A stretch of DNA of 58,518 bases from Clostridia bacterium (GTDB lineage Bacteria > Bacillota > Clostridia > Oscillospirales > Acutalibacteraceae), in the NCBI GenBank assembly GCA_017436225.1, contig JAFSDM010000016.1, positions 1 through 58,518 on the forward strand, in the 5' to 3' direction. Shown here in pieces: positions 6,714 through 16,497 of this stretch (its first letter is position 1; the number at the start of each line of letters is the position of its first letter). Made by a program: the position numbers and the translations under genes. The notes under the pieces are model-generated. The model saw only the letters and a program-made list of their open reading frames with translations. It made no database searches and was not told the DNA's origin.

Positions 6714-6755
6714 TCTTGAGCTTTAGCTTTTAAAATAAAAATTGGAGGTGGCGCT

Positions 6756-7031
6756 ATGAAACCTAAAAAAATGCCTATGAGAATGTGTCTTGGCTGTAAC
6801 GAAATGAAAATAAAAAACGAGCTTATAAGGGTTGTTAAATCCCCCGAGGGCGAGGTTTCAATAGATGCAACAGGCAAAAAGAACGGTCGAGGGGCATATA
6901 TCTGCCACAATCCAAGCTGTTTAGAAAAGGCTATTAAAACAAAAAGAATAGAACGCGCCTTTTCGCTTAGCATACCGAGCGAGGTTTACGAATCTTTGAA
7001 AAAGGAGTTGGACTTGCTTGGAACAAGATAA
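6756..7031 (+). CDS. rnpM: YlxR family RNA-binding protein (RnpM)
   Basis: This 91-residue YlxR/DUF448 protein has the family signature RMCLGCNEMKIKNELIRVV, followed by GKKNGRGAYICHNPSCLEKA. The family member RnpM of B. subtilis binds and modulates RNase P. The conserved cysteines (CLGC...C...C) are present. ATG 6756 follows ggaggtggc. Its 3' end overlaps the TTG start of the following L7Ae-like gene by 14 bases, suggesting translational coupling. Confidence 0.92.
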   Translation: MKPKKMPMRMCLGCNEMKIKNELIRVVKSPEGEVSIDATGKKNGRGAYICHNPSCLEKAIKTKRIERAFSLSIPSEVYESLKKELDLLGTR

Positions 7032-7326
7032 AATACTCACTCTTTTAGGCTTTTGTAAAAAGGCAGGTAAGCTTGTAGCCGGTACCGAAAAGGTAACCGA
7101 GCTTGTTAAAAAAGGCGCGCCGTGCTTAGTAATGCTTAGTGAGGATATCTCACCAAAAACCGAAAAAGAGCTTAGATACCACGCAAACGGCAAGCAGGCA
7201 GTTTTTATAAGACTGCCCTATAACCGCGAAACCGTTGCTCACGCCACCGCCACAACGGCAGGGGTGTTAGCCACGGCAGATGAAGGCTTTAGTAAAGCGA
7301 TTTTGCAAGGAGGAAATAATAAATGA
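7018..7326 (+). CDS. L7Ae/YlxQ family ribosomal-type RNA-binding protein
   Basis: This 102-residue protein belongs to the L7Ae/L30e/S12e/Gadd45 RNA-binding family (YlxQ). It begins at TTG 7018, inside the end of rnpM, with aaaggag ten bases upstream. Characteristic segments are [22 protein letters not shown] and [16 protein letters not shown]. The family binds kink-turn RNA; the exact target of YlxQ is not settled. Its stop overlaps the infB start by four bases (ATGA), as usual in this operon. Confidence 0.9.
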   Translation: MEQDKILTLLGFCKKAGKLVAGTEKVTELVKKGAPCLVMLSEDISPKTEKELRYHANGKQAVFIRLPYNRETVAHATATTAGVLATADEGFSKAILQGGNNK

Positions 7327-9908
7327 GTAAATATAAAGTTAGCGACATAGCAAAAGATTTTGGTATGTCATCAAAAGATATTGCCGCAATTTTAGCACCC
7401 TTGGGCGGCGAGGCTAAAAAAAGCTCCAACGCACTTGAGGATAGTGAGCTTGACTTTCTTTTTAATAAAATCACCGCACAAAATTCCGTAGAAAGCTTTG
7501 ATGCATATTTTGCCGCAGGTAACGAAGCCAGACAAAAGGCTAAAAAAGCCAAAAAGGCAGAGCAGGATAAATTAGAGCAGATTAAAAAGGAAGCCGCAGC
7601 AGAGCGCAAAAAGCGTGAAGAGGCTAATAAGAAAAGTGAGCCAAAGGTAGAACAGCCCGCAGCTAAGGAACAACCCCAAAAGGCAGAAAAGCCACAGCCT
7701 AAGGCAAATCCTCTTCCCGAAAAGCTTGATAAAAAGGTTGAGGTTAAGGCTCAAAAGCCACAGCCTAAGGCAGACCAAAGAAAGCCTGAAAACAAAAAGC
7801 CCGAAAACAAAAGGGTTGATAATAAAAAGGTTGATAACAAAAAAGCAGATAATAAGCCGCAAAAGAGCGAGCCTATTATTATTCCGCCACAGCCTAAAAA
7901 GGAAAAGGTTGGCGGTCCCGCTCCCAACCGTGGACCACAAGAGGTTCGCCGTGTTGATACAAGAGCCAACAACGTTGATATTGAAAAATACAACGAAAAA
8001 TATGAGAATATTGCGCCCGCAAACACCATGAAGGATAATATGCAGCGCAAGCAAAAAATTAAGCAGAAATCCCGCGACCAAAGACGTCCGCAGGGCGTTA
8101 AGCGCGAGACCGAGGCAGACCGTATTCGCCGTATGCAGCTTGAAAAGATTAAAAAGACTCCCGTTACCGTAACGGTAGGCGATGAAATCACCGTTGGTGA
8201 GCTCGCCGCAGGTCTTAAAAAGACTGCCGCCGAGGTTATTAAGGTTTTAATGAAGCTTGGCGTTATGGCATCTGTTTCACAAACAATCGACTATGATACC
8301 GCAGAAATCGTTGTTTTAGAGCTTGGCTGTAAAATCAAAAAAGCGGTTGTTGTTACCATTGAAGAAAGAATTATGGACGATACCGAGGATACCGCAGAGA
8401 GCCTAAAGGAAAGAGATCCTATTGTTGTTGTTATGGGTCACGTTGACCACGGTAAAACCTCCCTTTTGGATGCTATCCGCAACGCAAAGGTAACCTCTAC
8501 CGAAGCAGGCGGTATTACTCAGCACATCGGTGCATACCGTGTAAATCACGAAGGTCATAACATCACCTTCCTTGATACCCCCGGTCACGCCGCCTTTACT
8601 TCAATGCGTCAGCGCGGCGCAATGTCTACCGATATTGCAGTTTTGGTTGTAGCCGCCGATGACGGTATTATGCCGCAAACAATAGAAGCTATTAACCACG
8701 CTAAGGCAGCAGGCGTTCAAATCATTGTTGCCATTAACAAAATGGATAAGCCCGAAGCTAATCCCGACCGCGTTAAGCAGCAGCTTACTGAGCATTCCTT
8801 AGTACCTGAAGAGTGGGGCGGCGATGTTATCTGCGTTCCCGTTTCGGCTCATACTCATATGGGTATTGACGTTCTTTTGGAAAACATTCTTCTCGTTGCA
8901 GAGATGGCAGAGCTTAAGGCTAACCCCGACCGTAGAGCAAAGGGTGTTGTTATTGAAGCCCGACTTGATAAAGGTCGCGGTCCCGTTGCAACCCTTTTGG
9001 TACAAAACGGTACTCTCAACCACGGCGATATTATAGTTGCGGGTACTTCTGTTGGTAGAGTTCGTATTATGACCAACGAAAAGGGTCAAACCCTTAAAAC
9101 CGCAGGCCCCTCTGTTCCTGTTGAAATCACAGGTCTTGCAGAGGTTCCCGCTGCGGGCGATGATTTTGATGCCGTTTCGGATGAGCGCCTTGCTCGTCAG
9201 CTTGTTGAGCAGAGAAAGCAAAAGGCTAAGGAAGCTCAGTTTAACGCCGCATCTAAGGTAACGCTGGATAATCTCTTCAGCCACTTGGAAGATGGCGATA
9301 TGAAAGAGCTTAACATTATTATCAAGGCAGACGTTCAAGGCTCTGTTGAAGCCGTTCGTGAAAGTCTTGAAAAACTCAGCAACGAAGAGGTTAGAGTTAA
9401 GGTTATCCACGGCGGTGTTGGCGCAATCAACGAGTCCGACGTTATGCTTGCAGGCACTTCGGGCGCTATCATCGTTGGCTTTAACGTTCGCCCCGATTCG
9501 GTTGCAAAGGCAACTGCCGAGCGTGACGGTGTAGATATTCGCACCTACCGTGTAATTTACGATTGTATTGAGGAAGTTACCGCCGCTATGAAGGGTATGC
9601 TTGCTCCCAAAACACGTGAGGTTCAGCTCGGTCAGATTGAAGTTCGTAACACCTATAAAATTTCCAATGTCGGTACCGTTGCAGGCTGCTACATTACCGA
9701 CGGTAAGGTTACTCGTAACGCATTTATCCGCGTAGTGCGTGACGGCATTGTTCTTGCAGAGGATAAAATTGCATCTCTCCGCCGCTTTAAAGACGATGTT
9801 AAAGAGGTGGCTCAGGGCTACGAGTGCGGTATCACCTTGGAAAAATACGGTGACGTTAAGGAAGGCGACGTATTTGAAGCCTTTATTATAGAGGAGTATA
9901 GAGATTAG
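7323..9908 (+). CDS. infB: Translation initiation factor IF-2
   Basis: IF-2 is an 861-residue GTPase that brings initiator fMet-tRNA to the 30S subunit and promotes subunit joining. An N-terminal IF2_N helix ([17 protein letters not shown]) is followed by a long Lys/Pro/Gln-rich low-complexity linker (about 60-255) with KPENK/VDNKK-like repeats. A second IF2_N domain precedes the G domain, with GHVDHGKT (near 372), DTPGH and NKMDKP. The two OB folds and domain 3 complete the protein. Its start overlaps ylxQ, and rbfA follows after 2 bp. Confidence 0.98.
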   Translation: MSKYKVSDIAKDFGMSSKDIAAILAPLGGEAKKSSNALEDSELDFLFNKITAQNSVESFDAYFAAGNEARQKAKKAKKAEQDKLEQIKKEAAAERKKREEANKKSEPKVEQPAAKEQPQKAEKPQPKANPLPEKLDKKVEVKAQKPQPKADQRKPENKKPENKRVDNKKVDNKKADNKPQKSEPIIIPPQPKKEKVGGPAPNRGPQEVRRVDTRANNVDIEKYNEKYENIAPANTMKDNMQRKQKIKQKSRDQRRPQGVKRETEADRIRRMQLEKIKKTPVTVTVGDEITVGELAAGLKKTAAEVIKVLMKLGVMASVSQTIDYDTAEIVVLELGCKIKKAVVVTIEERIMDDTEDTAESLKERDPIVVVMGHVDHGKTSLLDAIRNAKVTSTEAGGITQHIGAYRVNHEGHNITFLDTPGHAAFTSMRQRGAMSTDIAVLVVAADDGIMPQTIEAINHAKAAGVQIIVAINKMDKPEANPDRVKQQLTEHSLVPEEWGGDVICVPVSAHTHMGIDVLLENILLVAEMAELKANPDRRAKGVVIEARLDKGRGPVATLLVQNGTLNHGDIIVAGTSVGRVRIMTNEKGQTLKTAGPSVPVEITGLAEVPAAGDDFDAVSDERLARQLVEQRKQKAKEAQFNAASKVTLDNLFSHLEDGDMKELNIIIKADVQGSVEAVRESLEKLSNEEVRVKVIHGGVGAINESDVMLAGTSGAIIVGFNVRPDSVAKATAERDGVDIRTYRVIYDCIEEVTAAMKGMLAPKTREVQLGQIEVRNTYKISNVGTVAGCYITDGKVTRNAFIRVVRDGIVLAEDKIASLRRFKDDVKEVAQGYECGITLEKYGDVKEGDVFEAFIIEEYRD

Positions 9909-9910
9909 TT

Positions 9911-10276
9911 ATGGCTGGTTTTAAGCACGGAAGAATAACTTCAGATATTCAGTTAGCTATATCGGGACTGCTCAGAGAGGTTAAAGACCCAAGAGTAAGT
10001 CCCCTAATCGGCGTAGTTAAGGTGGACGTTTCGGGAGATTTATCCTACGCCACCATCTACGTTAGCGCAATCGACGGTTATGAGGCAACCTTAAATTCCG
10101 TTAAGGGGTTAAAAAGCGCCGCAGGCTACCTTCGCCGTGAGCTTGGAAGCAGACTAAAGCTCCGCAAGGTGCCCGAGCTTCGCTTTATTGCCGATGATTC
10201 TATTATAAAAAGCGCCGAGATTATGAATATAATTGAGGGCTTTGACCACAAAAACACCCCCGATGAGGAGGAATAA
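9911..10276 (+). CDS. rbfA: Ribosome-binding factor A
   Basis: This 121-residue KH-fold protein acts in late 30S maturation and 16S rRNA 5'-end processing. The family features RITSDIQLAISGLLREVKDPRV and LRRELGSRLKLRKVPELRFIADDS are present. It starts two bases after the infB stop and the downstream phosphoesterase begins 6 bp after it, so all are co-transcribed. Confidence 0.96.
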   Translation: MAGFKHGRITSDIQLAISGLLREVKDPRVSPLIGVVKVDVSGDLSYATIYVSAIDGYEATLNSVKGLKSAAGYLRRELGSRLKLRKVPELRFIADDSIIKSAEIMNIIEGFDHKNTPDEEE

Positions 10277-10282
10277 TTAAAA

Positions 10283-11287
10283 ATGGAAAGCAAGGGTAGA
10301 TTTATCACTCTTTTTGAGACTGCAGAATTTTTAAGCGGCAAAGATAATTTTCTTATTTTAACCCATCAAAATCCCGACGGCGACACCCTAGGCTCAGGCT
10401 TTGGTCTTGCTATGATTTTGGATAAGCTGGGCAAAAAATCTACCGTTATCTGCTCGGATGAAATCCCTAAAAAGTATGAATATTTTACTTCGCTTGCGCC
10501 CCAGAATGCAGATTTGCAAAAGGCTTTAACCGTAATTGCGGTAGACGTTGCAGATACCAAGCTTTTGGGTGATTTGGAGGAAAAATACGCCGATAAGGTG
10601 GAGCTTTGTATTGACCACCACGTATCCAACGTGGGTTATGCGAAAGCTACCTATTTAGATGGCAGCGCTGCCGCTAACTGCGAGTGTATTTATGAGCTTG
10701 CAAAGCTTTTAGGCGTAGAGGTTGATGCTAATATGGCTCTTGCCCTTTATACAGGCATCTCCACCGATACAGGCTGCTTTAGATTTTCAAACACCACCGC
10801 CAAAACACACCGTATTGGCGCCGATTTAATTGAGCTTGGTATAGACAGCGCCGAAATCAACCGCGTTATGTTTGAAACCAAAAGCCGCATAAGGGTTGAG
10901 CTTGAAAGAATGGCTTTAGATGCTATGCAGTTCCATTTTAATAATAGGTGCGCGGTTATTGTTATAACCCGTGAAATGTATGAAAAAACAGGCTGTAAGG
11001 ATGAGGATTTAGAGGGCATCACCGCTATTCCGCGCAGTATTGAGGGCGTTATTGTAGGCGTAACCTTAAGGGAGCGTGAGCAGGGCGGATTTAAAATTTC
11101 GGTTCGCACCTATCCGCCTGTAGATGCCTCTGCAATTTGTAAGCGTGTAGGCGGAGGCGGTCATATTCGTGCCGCAGGCTGTCAGTTAGGTGCAGAATAT
11201 TCTACCGAGGATGCCGTAAAAGAAATGCTAAAGCATGTTAAGGCAGTTATGGAGGAAAGCTTTGCAGGGACTGTTACTGATAAATAA
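10283..11287 (+). CDS. nrnA: DHH/DHHA1 family phosphoesterase (NrnA-like oligoribonuclease/pAp phosphatase)
   Basis: This 334-residue DHH-family enzyme degrades short RNA oligonucleotides and/or pAp in relatives. The DHH domain has HQNPDGDTLGSG (about 28-39) and the name-giving DHH in ELCIDHHVSN (near 110). The C-terminal DHHA1 domain ends with the glycine motif GGGGHIRAAG (about 290-300). Bivalent-metal ligands appear intact. It sits between rbfA and truB, the common Firmicutes position. Its 3' end overlaps the truB start by 26 bases. Confidence 0.93.
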   Translation: MESKGRFITLFETAEFLSGKDNFLILTHQNPDGDTLGSGFGLAMILDKLGKKSTVICSDEIPKKYEYFTSLAPQNADLQKALTVIAVDVADTKLLGDLEEKYADKVELCIDHHVSNVGYAKATYLDGSAAANCECIYELAKLLGVEVDANMALALYTGISTDTGCFRFSNTTAKTHRIGADLIELGIDSAEINRVMFETKSRIRVELERMALDAMQFHFNNRCAVIVITREMYEKTGCKDEDLEGITAIPRSIEGVIVGVTLREREQGGFKISVRTYPPVDASAICKRVGGGGHIRAAGCQLGAEYSTEDAVKEMLKHVKAVMEESFAGTVTDK

Positions 11288-12158
11288 GCCGGAGGGATTA
11301 ACCTCCTTTGGCGTTGTTGCAAAAATCAAATGGCTGCTCCATACAAAAAGGGTGGGGCACACAGGTACTCTCGACCCAATGGCAACGGGAGTGCTTCCCG
11401 TTTTTGTTGGGCGTGATACCGTGCTTTGCGGTCATCTGTTAGATGCCGACAAGGAATATATAGCGGGTATTAAACTCGGCGTTACCACCGATACGCTTGA
11501 TAAAACAGGCACCGTTTTATCCGAAAGCGAGGTAAAGGTTTCAAAAGAAGAGCTTTTAAAGGCTTTAAACAGCTTTTTGGGTAAGCAAATGCAGGTACCG
11601 CCAATGTATTCGGCTATTAAAAAGAATGGCGTTCGCCTTTACGATTTGGCAAGGCAGGGTAAGGAGGTTGAGCGCGAGGCAAGAGAGATTGAAATTTTTG
11701 AAATAGAGCTACTTGATTTTTCAGCTAGCGAGTTTAAAATAAGGGTGCTTTGCTCAAAGGGCACCTACATACGCTCCCTTGCCGATGATATAGGCAAAAA
11801 ACTTGGCACGGGCGCAACGCTTACTGAGCTTACCCGTACTAAAACCGCAGGCTTTAAGCTTGCGGAATGTGTAGATTTAGATACCTTAACCCCCGAAAAT
11901 GCCGCCTCATTTTTAATAAGTTCGGAAAATGCGGTTTTAAGCTATCCGCTTTTAACCGTTTCTGAAAAACAGTCGGTTCGTTTTTCAAACGGCGGGGAGC
12001 TTTCGCTCGAAAGGCTTCACTTTGCCTCAGAGCCGAAAAACGGTGAAATCTACCGCATAAAATGTAAAGATAAATTTTTAGGACTTGGCGAGGTGGATTT
12101 TAATAAATCTGCCCTTAAGGTAAAGTGTTTAACATATCACCCCTCGGATGATATGTAA
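11262..12158 (+). CDS. truB: tRNA pseudouridine(55) synthase TruB
   Basis: TruB makes pseudouridine 55 in the T-loop of tRNAs. The product is 298 residues from TTG 11262 (LQGLLLINKPEGLTSFGVV), with a strong ggagg six bases upstream; a longer frame to 11235 lacks family similarity. The catalytic aspartate lies in GHTGTLDPMATGVLPV, and the KGTYIRSLADDIGKKLG motif is present. The start lies inside nrnA, implying translational coupling. It is followed by 146 bp of repeat-like spacer before ribF. Confidence 0.95.
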   Translation: MQGLLLINKPEGLTSFGVVAKIKWLLHTKRVGHTGTLDPMATGVLPVFVGRDTVLCGHLLDADKEYIAGIKLGVTTDTLDKTGTVLSESEVKVSKEELLKALNSFLGKQMQVPPMYSAIKKNGVRLYDLARQGKEVEREAREIEIFEIELLDFSASEFKIRVLCSKGTYIRSLADDIGKKLGTGATLTELTRTKTAGFKLAECVDLDTLTPENAASFLISSENAVLSYPLLTVSEKQSVRFSNGGELSLERLHFASEPKNGEIYRIKCKDKFLGLGEVDFNKSALKVKCLTYHPSDDM

Positions 12159-12300
12159 CGCGACGAAGTCGCTGTACACTTGCCAAAAGGCAACGTACAC
12201 TTTTCACTGTAAACTTTTAGTGAATAGTGTACAGTGTACGTTTCACCTAACAGTGAAAGTGAACGGTTTGCTTCGCAAACGTTATTAACGAAAGGAAGTG
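12159..12300. repeat. Intergenic spacer with short inverted repeats
   Basis: The spacer between truB and ribF holds several short hairpins. These include cgcgac/gtcgc at 12159-12172, tgtacactt/tgtacg-type repeats and ttcactgtaaac/cagtgaaagtgaa segments. The palindrome gtttgcttcgcaaac near 12267-12281 also appears in the family-C repeats at about 23028-23046 and 43609-43624. No gene is visible. A gaaagga site just precedes ribF. Confidence 0.45.
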
Positions 12301-12304
12301 CAGT

Positions 12305-13168
12305 ATGTCCGAATATTCAGTTGCTCTCGGTACCTTTGACGGTCTTCATTTAGGGCATATGGCGGTGCTTGGCAGCATTTTAAACGGTGACACCACCCCC
12401 CTTGCGCTTACCTTTAATTTTCCGCCAAAATTTTCGGTGGCAGAAAACCTTTTAATCACCCCGAAGAATAAAATATCAAGGCTTAAAGCACTTGGAATTT
12501 CGGCAGAGATTTTAGATTTTCAAAAAATTAAAAATCTTTCCCCAAATGAGTTTTTATCCTTTATTTATACAAAATATTCACCGAAAATAATTACAACAGG
12601 TTATAATTTTCGCTTTGGAAGGGGTGCTGAGGGCACCGCCCAAACCATAGCCGAATTTTGCAGTAATAATAATATTGAATACCGCTGTACCGATGCCGTT
12701 TTGGTAAACGGCGAGGTTGTTTCAAGCAGTAAAATCCGAACCCTTATAGCTAGCGGCGATTTAAAATCCGCAAATCAAATGCTGGGCGCTCGCTTTAGCT
12801 TTTCGGGGGAGGTTTTGCACGGTGATAGGCGTGGCAGAGTAATTGGCTTTCCCACTCTTAACATTCCTTACCCCGTAGAGCTTGTTACGCCGAAATTTGG
12901 CGTTTACGCAAGTCTTACCGAAATTGACGGTAAAATTTATAAATCAGTAACCGATATTGGTGTTCGCCCTACCTTTAAAACCGATTACGTTATAAGCGAG
13001 ACCAACATTTTAAATTTTGATGGCGAGGCTTACGGTAAAAGGGCAACCGTTTATCTTGTGGAGTTTATACGGCAGGAAAAGCTTTTTGGCGGCTTAGATG
13101 AGCTTAAATCCGCCATTGAGCAGGATAAAAAAATCGTATTAAAGCTTTTAGAAAATGTGCAAATTTAA
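12305..13168 (+). CDS. ribF: Bifunctional riboflavin kinase / FAD synthetase
   Basis: RibF converts riboflavin to FMN and then FAD. The 287-residue protein has an N-terminal nucleotidyltransferase domain (GTFDGLHLGHM near residues 8-18, GYNFRFGRGAEGT, and SSSKIRTLI). The C-terminal kinase domain has GRVIGFPTLNIPYP and the Asn/Glu motif ETNILNFDGEAYGK. The ATG at 12305 follows gaaaggaagtgcagt. It commonly trails truB in this operon type. Confidence 0.95.
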   Translation: MSEYSVALGTFDGLHLGHMAVLGSILNGDTTPLALTFNFPPKFSVAENLLITPKNKISRLKALGISAEILDFQKIKNLSPNEFLSFIYTKYSPKIITTGYNFRFGRGAEGTAQTIAEFCSNNNIEYRCTDAVLVNGEVVSSSKIRTLIASGDLKSANQMLGARFSFSGEVLHGDRRGRVIGFPTLNIPYPVELVTPKFGVYASLTEIDGKIYKSVTDIGVRPTFKTDYVISETNILNFDGEAYGKRATVYLVEFIRQEKLFGGLDELKSAIEQDKKIVLKLLENVQI

Positions 13169-13210
13169 GCCAAACGGCTTTTATTATAAAAAATATTAAA
13201 TGTTTTCTTT

Positions 13211-13238
13211 TTAGGGTGAGCAGTTAAACCCGAACCCT
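13211..13238 (-). repeat. Copy of the 25-bp dispersed repeat (family D), reverse orientation
   Basis: It reads agggtgagcagttaaaccc and onward, the reverse complement of the repeat at 115-139, 43644-43667 and 54963-54987. It lies 25 bp before the pseudokinase start codon. Confidence 0.65.
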
Positions 13239-13262
13239 AATAACGAAAGGAGATTTTTAAAA

Positions 13263-14936
13263 ATGCAAACAGATAAGCTTTGTATGGGTTGTATGAGCGA
13301 AATAAGCGGCGAGCAGGTATGCTCGGTTTGTGGCTTTGACAGTGCAAATTATTCAGAGCCCGACGCCCTTGCTCTTCGCACTCTGCTTGCGGGCAGATAC
13401 CTTGTTGGCAAGGTTATTAGCAAAACGGGAGAGGGCTTTAGCTACCTCGGTTTTGATACTGTTACCGAATCGGTTGTAAAAATAGCCGAATACTTCCCAC
13501 TTGGCGCCTGCAAAAGAAATGCAGATGCCACCGTTAGCGTAAATCCCGAAAAAGGCTTCGCTTTTAATGAAGGTATTATGAAATTTATTGAGCTTCATAA
13601 AACCCTTTCGGGCATTACAGGTGTTTCTGCAATATTTAAAATTCTTGATATTTTTGAGGTAAACAGCACCGCCTACTGCGTTACCGAATTTTTACAGGGC
13701 ATCACCCTTAAGGAATTTTTAATTCGCAACGGCGGAATGATTAGCTGGGAGCAGGTAAGACCTCTTTATTTGCCCCTTGTAACGGCAGTTTGCAAGCTTC
13801 ACGAAAACGGCGTTATTCACGGCGGTATTTCACCCGAAACCATTATAGTTGGTCGTGACGGAAGACTTCGCCTCAGCGAGTTTTTAATTCCGTCGGCTCG
13901 TGTTTCGGGCGGCGATATAGAGGCTCAGCTTTATCACGGCTTTGCCGCTATTGAGCAGTACAGCGGTGAGCACATCACCCCCGCAACCGATGTTTACGCT
14001 CTTGCCGCAACCCTTTTCAGAACCCTCACAGGCAATCCTCCGCCCGATTCCAAGCAGAGGGTCATTTCGGATAATTTAGCATTTTCACGCTCGGTTGCCG
14101 AAAAGGTTCCCAGAGCTGTGCTTGTTGCTATGGCTAATGCGCTTCAACTGGATGTCGAAAACCGTACCGAAAGTGTTGATGAGTTTAAAAAGGGTCTTTT
14201 AATCGCCGAAAGCACCGTAACGGCAGATGATGAAAAAGCGTCTAAATCAACCGAAAAGGCTAAAAACCCATCAAATAAAAAGTACGTTTTACTTGCCGCC
14301 ACCATAACAATTCTTATTTTGGCAGTTATTGCGGGTATTTTGTACTTTGCGGTATTCCGCGAGGATGACAGCGAACCCGCCGAACAATCCTCAGAATATA
14401 TTTCCAGTCACGAATCCTATTTAACCGTTGATGCCTCATCGGCGCCCGAAAAGCATTTTTCTGTGCCCGATTTTTCAGGCAAATCCTTGGCAGAGCTGCT
14501 TGCCAACCCCGAGTATGATGAGTGGTTTGATTTCAAGGTTGTTAAAAAGGAGTATAGTAATAAGTTCTCACGCGGTAAAATCTGCGCTCAGTCTGTAAAG
14601 GTTGGCACCGCAGTTAAAAAGGGCACCTTGGTTGAATTTACTATGAGTTTGGGTCCCGAAACCGTAACCGTTCCAAAGGCATTAAAGGGTATGAATAAGG
14701 ACCAAGCCTTAATAGAAATCTTAAAGCTCGGTATTGATTTTAATAACGTTAGCGTTGTAGGTAAGCTTGGCGAAGAAACCACCGAGGAATTTGTGGTAAT
14801 TGAAACATTACCGCCAATGGGCGAAAAAATAAACCCCGATGAGGCAATCACCATCTATTACAACACAAACGTTATAGCAGAGGAAAGCTCCGATACAGAT
14901 TATCCAATGGATGATTACGAAGACTACGGTAACTAA
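13263..14936 (+). CDS. Zinc-ribbon PASTA pseudokinase
   Basis: This 557-residue membrane protein has an N-terminal zinc ribbon (CMGC...CSVC, about residues 7-24) and a Ser/Thr-kinase-like domain (about 43-315). A single transmembrane helix (about 340-362) and two extracellular PASTA-type domains (about 397-545) follow. The kinase fold is recognisable (LAGRYLVGKVI, HENGVIHGGISPETIIV, SEF, ATDVYALAATLFRTLTGNPP), but key catalytic residues are gone. HRD reads HGG, the loop Asn is Thr, DFG reads SEF, and the Lys expected just before EYFP is Ala. It probably signals without phosphotransfer, sensing peptidoglycan through PASTA (inference). It lies between ribF and glpK, whose start codon directly follows its stop. 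Confidence 0.88.
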   Translation: MQTDKLCMGCMSEISGEQVCSVCGFDSANYSEPDALALRTLLAGRYLVGKVISKTGEGFSYLGFDTVTESVVKIAEYFPLGACKRNADATVSVNPEKGFAFNEGIMKFIELHKTLSGITGVSAIFKILDIFEVNSTAYCVTEFLQGITLKEFLIRNGGMISWEQVRPLYLPLVTAVCKLHENGVIHGGISPETIIVGRDGRLRLSEFLIPSARVSGGDIEAQLYHGFAAIEQYSGEHITPATDVYALAATLFRTLTGNPPPDSKQRVISDNLAFSRSVAEKVPRAVLVAMANALQLDVENRTESVDEFKKGLLIAESTVTADDEKASKSTEKAKNPSNKKYVLLAATITILILAVIAGILYFAVFREDDSEPAEQSSEYISSHESYLTVDASSAPEKHFSVPDFSGKSLAELLANPEYDEWFDFKVVKKEYSNKFSRGKICAQSVKVGTAVKKGTLVEFTMSLGPETVTVPKALKGMNKDQALIEILKLGIDFNNVSVVGKLGEETTEEFVVIETLPPMGEKINPDEAITIYYNTNVIAEESSDTDYPMDDYEDYGN

Positions 14937-14937
14937 A

Positions 14938-16440
14938 ATGAAAAAATATATTTTGGCTTTAGACCAAGGTACAACAAGCTCCCGCGCAATTTTATTCTCT
15001 CGCGCGGGAGAAATTGTATCAACCGCCTCTAAGGATTTAGGGCAGATTTTCCCCGCTCCCGGAATGGTAGAGCAAAATCCAATGGAGATTTTAAGCAGTC
15101 AGATTTATTCCCTTAAACGAGCGGTGGAGGATAAAAGCATCTCCCCGAGTGAGATTGCCGCGGTGGGAATTACAAATCAGCGCGAAACGGTAATAGTTTG
15201 GGAAAAGGAAAGCGGAAAGCCTATTTGCAACGCCATTGTTTGGCAGTGTCGCCGCACAGCCGACTACTGCGAAAATCTTAAAGCGCGCGGTCTTGCCGAC
15301 TACATAAAAAACATTACGGGTCTTCCTATAGACGCCTACTTTAGCGGTACCAAAATTAAATGGATTTTGGATAATGTTCAGGGCGCGCGCCAAATGGCAG
15401 AGGAAGGCAAGCTTCTTGCAGGTACGGTGGATAGTTGGCTTATTTGGAATTTAAGCGGCAGAAAGCTGCATATAACCGATGTTTCTAACGCCTCTCGTAC
15501 AATGCTTTTTGATATAAATAAGCTTGAATATTCAAAAAAGCTTTGCGAAACAATGGGTATTCCTATGAATATGCTCCCCAAGGTTGTTTCCACAAGCGAG
15601 ATTTATGGTGAAATTGACTGCGAGGCGCTGCCTGAATATAAGGGTATTCCCATTTGCTCGGCGGTTGGTGACCAACAAGCCTCACTTTTTGGGCAGTGTT
15701 GCTTTGGCGCAGGTGATACCAAAAACACCTACGGTACAGGCTGTTTTACCCTTATGAATATTGGAAATAAGCCTATTTTATCTGAAAATCTTATAACCAC
15801 CGTCGGTTGGAAAATAGGCGAACAAATTGTCTATGCCGCCGAGGGAAGCGTTTTTAACGCGGGTTCTTCTATAAAATGGCTCAGAGATGAGCTAGGTATA
15901 ATCAAAACCCCCGCCGAGTGTGATACCCTTGCCGAAACCATTAATGATAACGGCGGAGTTTACTTTGTTTCGGCCTTTACGGGTCTTGGCGCCCCCCATT
16001 GGGATATGTACGCCAGAGGCACCCTTGTGGGTCTTACCCGCGGTTCGGGCAGAGCGCATATCTGCCGAGCGGTTTTAGAGGGTATAGCCTATCAGGTAAC
16101 CGACCTTGTACGCGCTATGGAAAAGGAATTTGGTTGCCCTATAACCGTTATTAAGGTTGACGGCGGCGCATCTGTAAGCCGATTTTTAATGCAGTTTCAG
16201 TCAGATATGCTTAGAATTGATGTTAAAAGACCCCTTGTTACCGAAGCCACCGCCTTTGGCGCCGCGCTTCTTGCGGGACTTGCGGTGGGATTTTGGCAAA
16301 GCGTGGGTGAGATTGAAAAATTGGTAGAAAAGGGCGGCTATACGGTATTTTCTACCCAAATGCCCCTAACCGAAGCCGACACCCTTTATACCGAGTGGCA
16401 AACCGCCTTAAAAAGGGCAAAAAGCGACATTGATTGTTAA
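14938..16440 (+). CDS. glpK: Glycerol kinase
   Basis: Glycerol kinase phosphorylates glycerol to sn-glycerol-3-phosphate. The 500-residue protein begins at ATG 14938 (MKKYILALDQGTTSSRAILF), one base after the upstream stop; no clear ribosome site is seen, so translation may be coupled. FGGY signatures are present: NAIVWQCRRT, YFSGTKIKWIL, VDSWLIWNLSG, GDQQASLFGQCCFGAGDTKNTYGTG and GLGAPHWDMYARG. The FGGY C-terminal motif with DGGASVSRFLMQFQSDML is intact. Its last seven codons and its terminator are duplicated 633 bp downstream, on the other side of the XRE/cysteine-protein cassette. Confidence 0.97.
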   Translation: MKKYILALDQGTTSSRAILFSRAGEIVSTASKDLGQIFPAPGMVEQNPMEILSSQIYSLKRAVEDKSISPSEIAAVGITNQRETVIVWEKESGKPICNAIVWQCRRTADYCENLKARGLADYIKNITGLPIDAYFSGTKIKWILDNVQGARQMAEEGKLLAGTVDSWLIWNLSGRKLHITDVSNASRTMLFDINKLEYSKKLCETMGIPMNMLPKVVSTSEIYGEIDCEALPEYKGIPICSAVGDQQASLFGQCCFGAGDTKNTYGTGCFTLMNIGNKPILSENLITTVGWKIGEQIVYAAEGSVFNAGSSIKWLRDELGIIKTPAECDTLAETINDNGGVYFVSAFTGLGAPHWDMYARGTLVGLTRGSGRAHICRAVLEGIAYQVTDLVRAMEKEFGCPITVIKVDGGASVSRFLMQFQSDMLRIDVKRPLVTEATAFGAALLAGLAVGFWQSVGEIEKLVEKGGYTVFSTQMPLTEADTLYTEWQTALKRAKSDIDC

Positions 16441-16494
16441 TTTTTGAATAACAAAAAGCCTTCCTGAATTGATTTTCAGAAAGGCTTTATTTTT
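16420..16494 (+). repeat. 75-bp direct repeat, copy 1 (glpK 3' end and terminator)
   Basis: From aaaagcgacattgattgtt through the hairpin to the T-run, this matches 17053-17127 with one mismatch. The difference turns the glpK stop TAA into TGA in copy 2. The repeat includes the last glpK codons and the whole terminator. The 558 bp between the two copies carries cassette 2. Confidence 0.95.
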
Positions 16495-16497
16495 TTT
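16454..16497. terminator. Intrinsic terminator of glpK, shared with the minus-strand XRE gene
   Basis: The hairpin aaagcctt-c-ctga / tcag-a-aaggcttt is followed by nine T residues. On the other strand the same T-rich tail encodes the last two Lys codons and the stop codon of the XRE protein (stop at 16487-16489). Confidence 0.9.

Noticed and set aside
8799..9410. 203-codon open frame antisense to infB
   Set aside because: It has no ribosome site or family similarity. Long antisense frames are expected opposite this codon usage. It is a shadow of IF-2.
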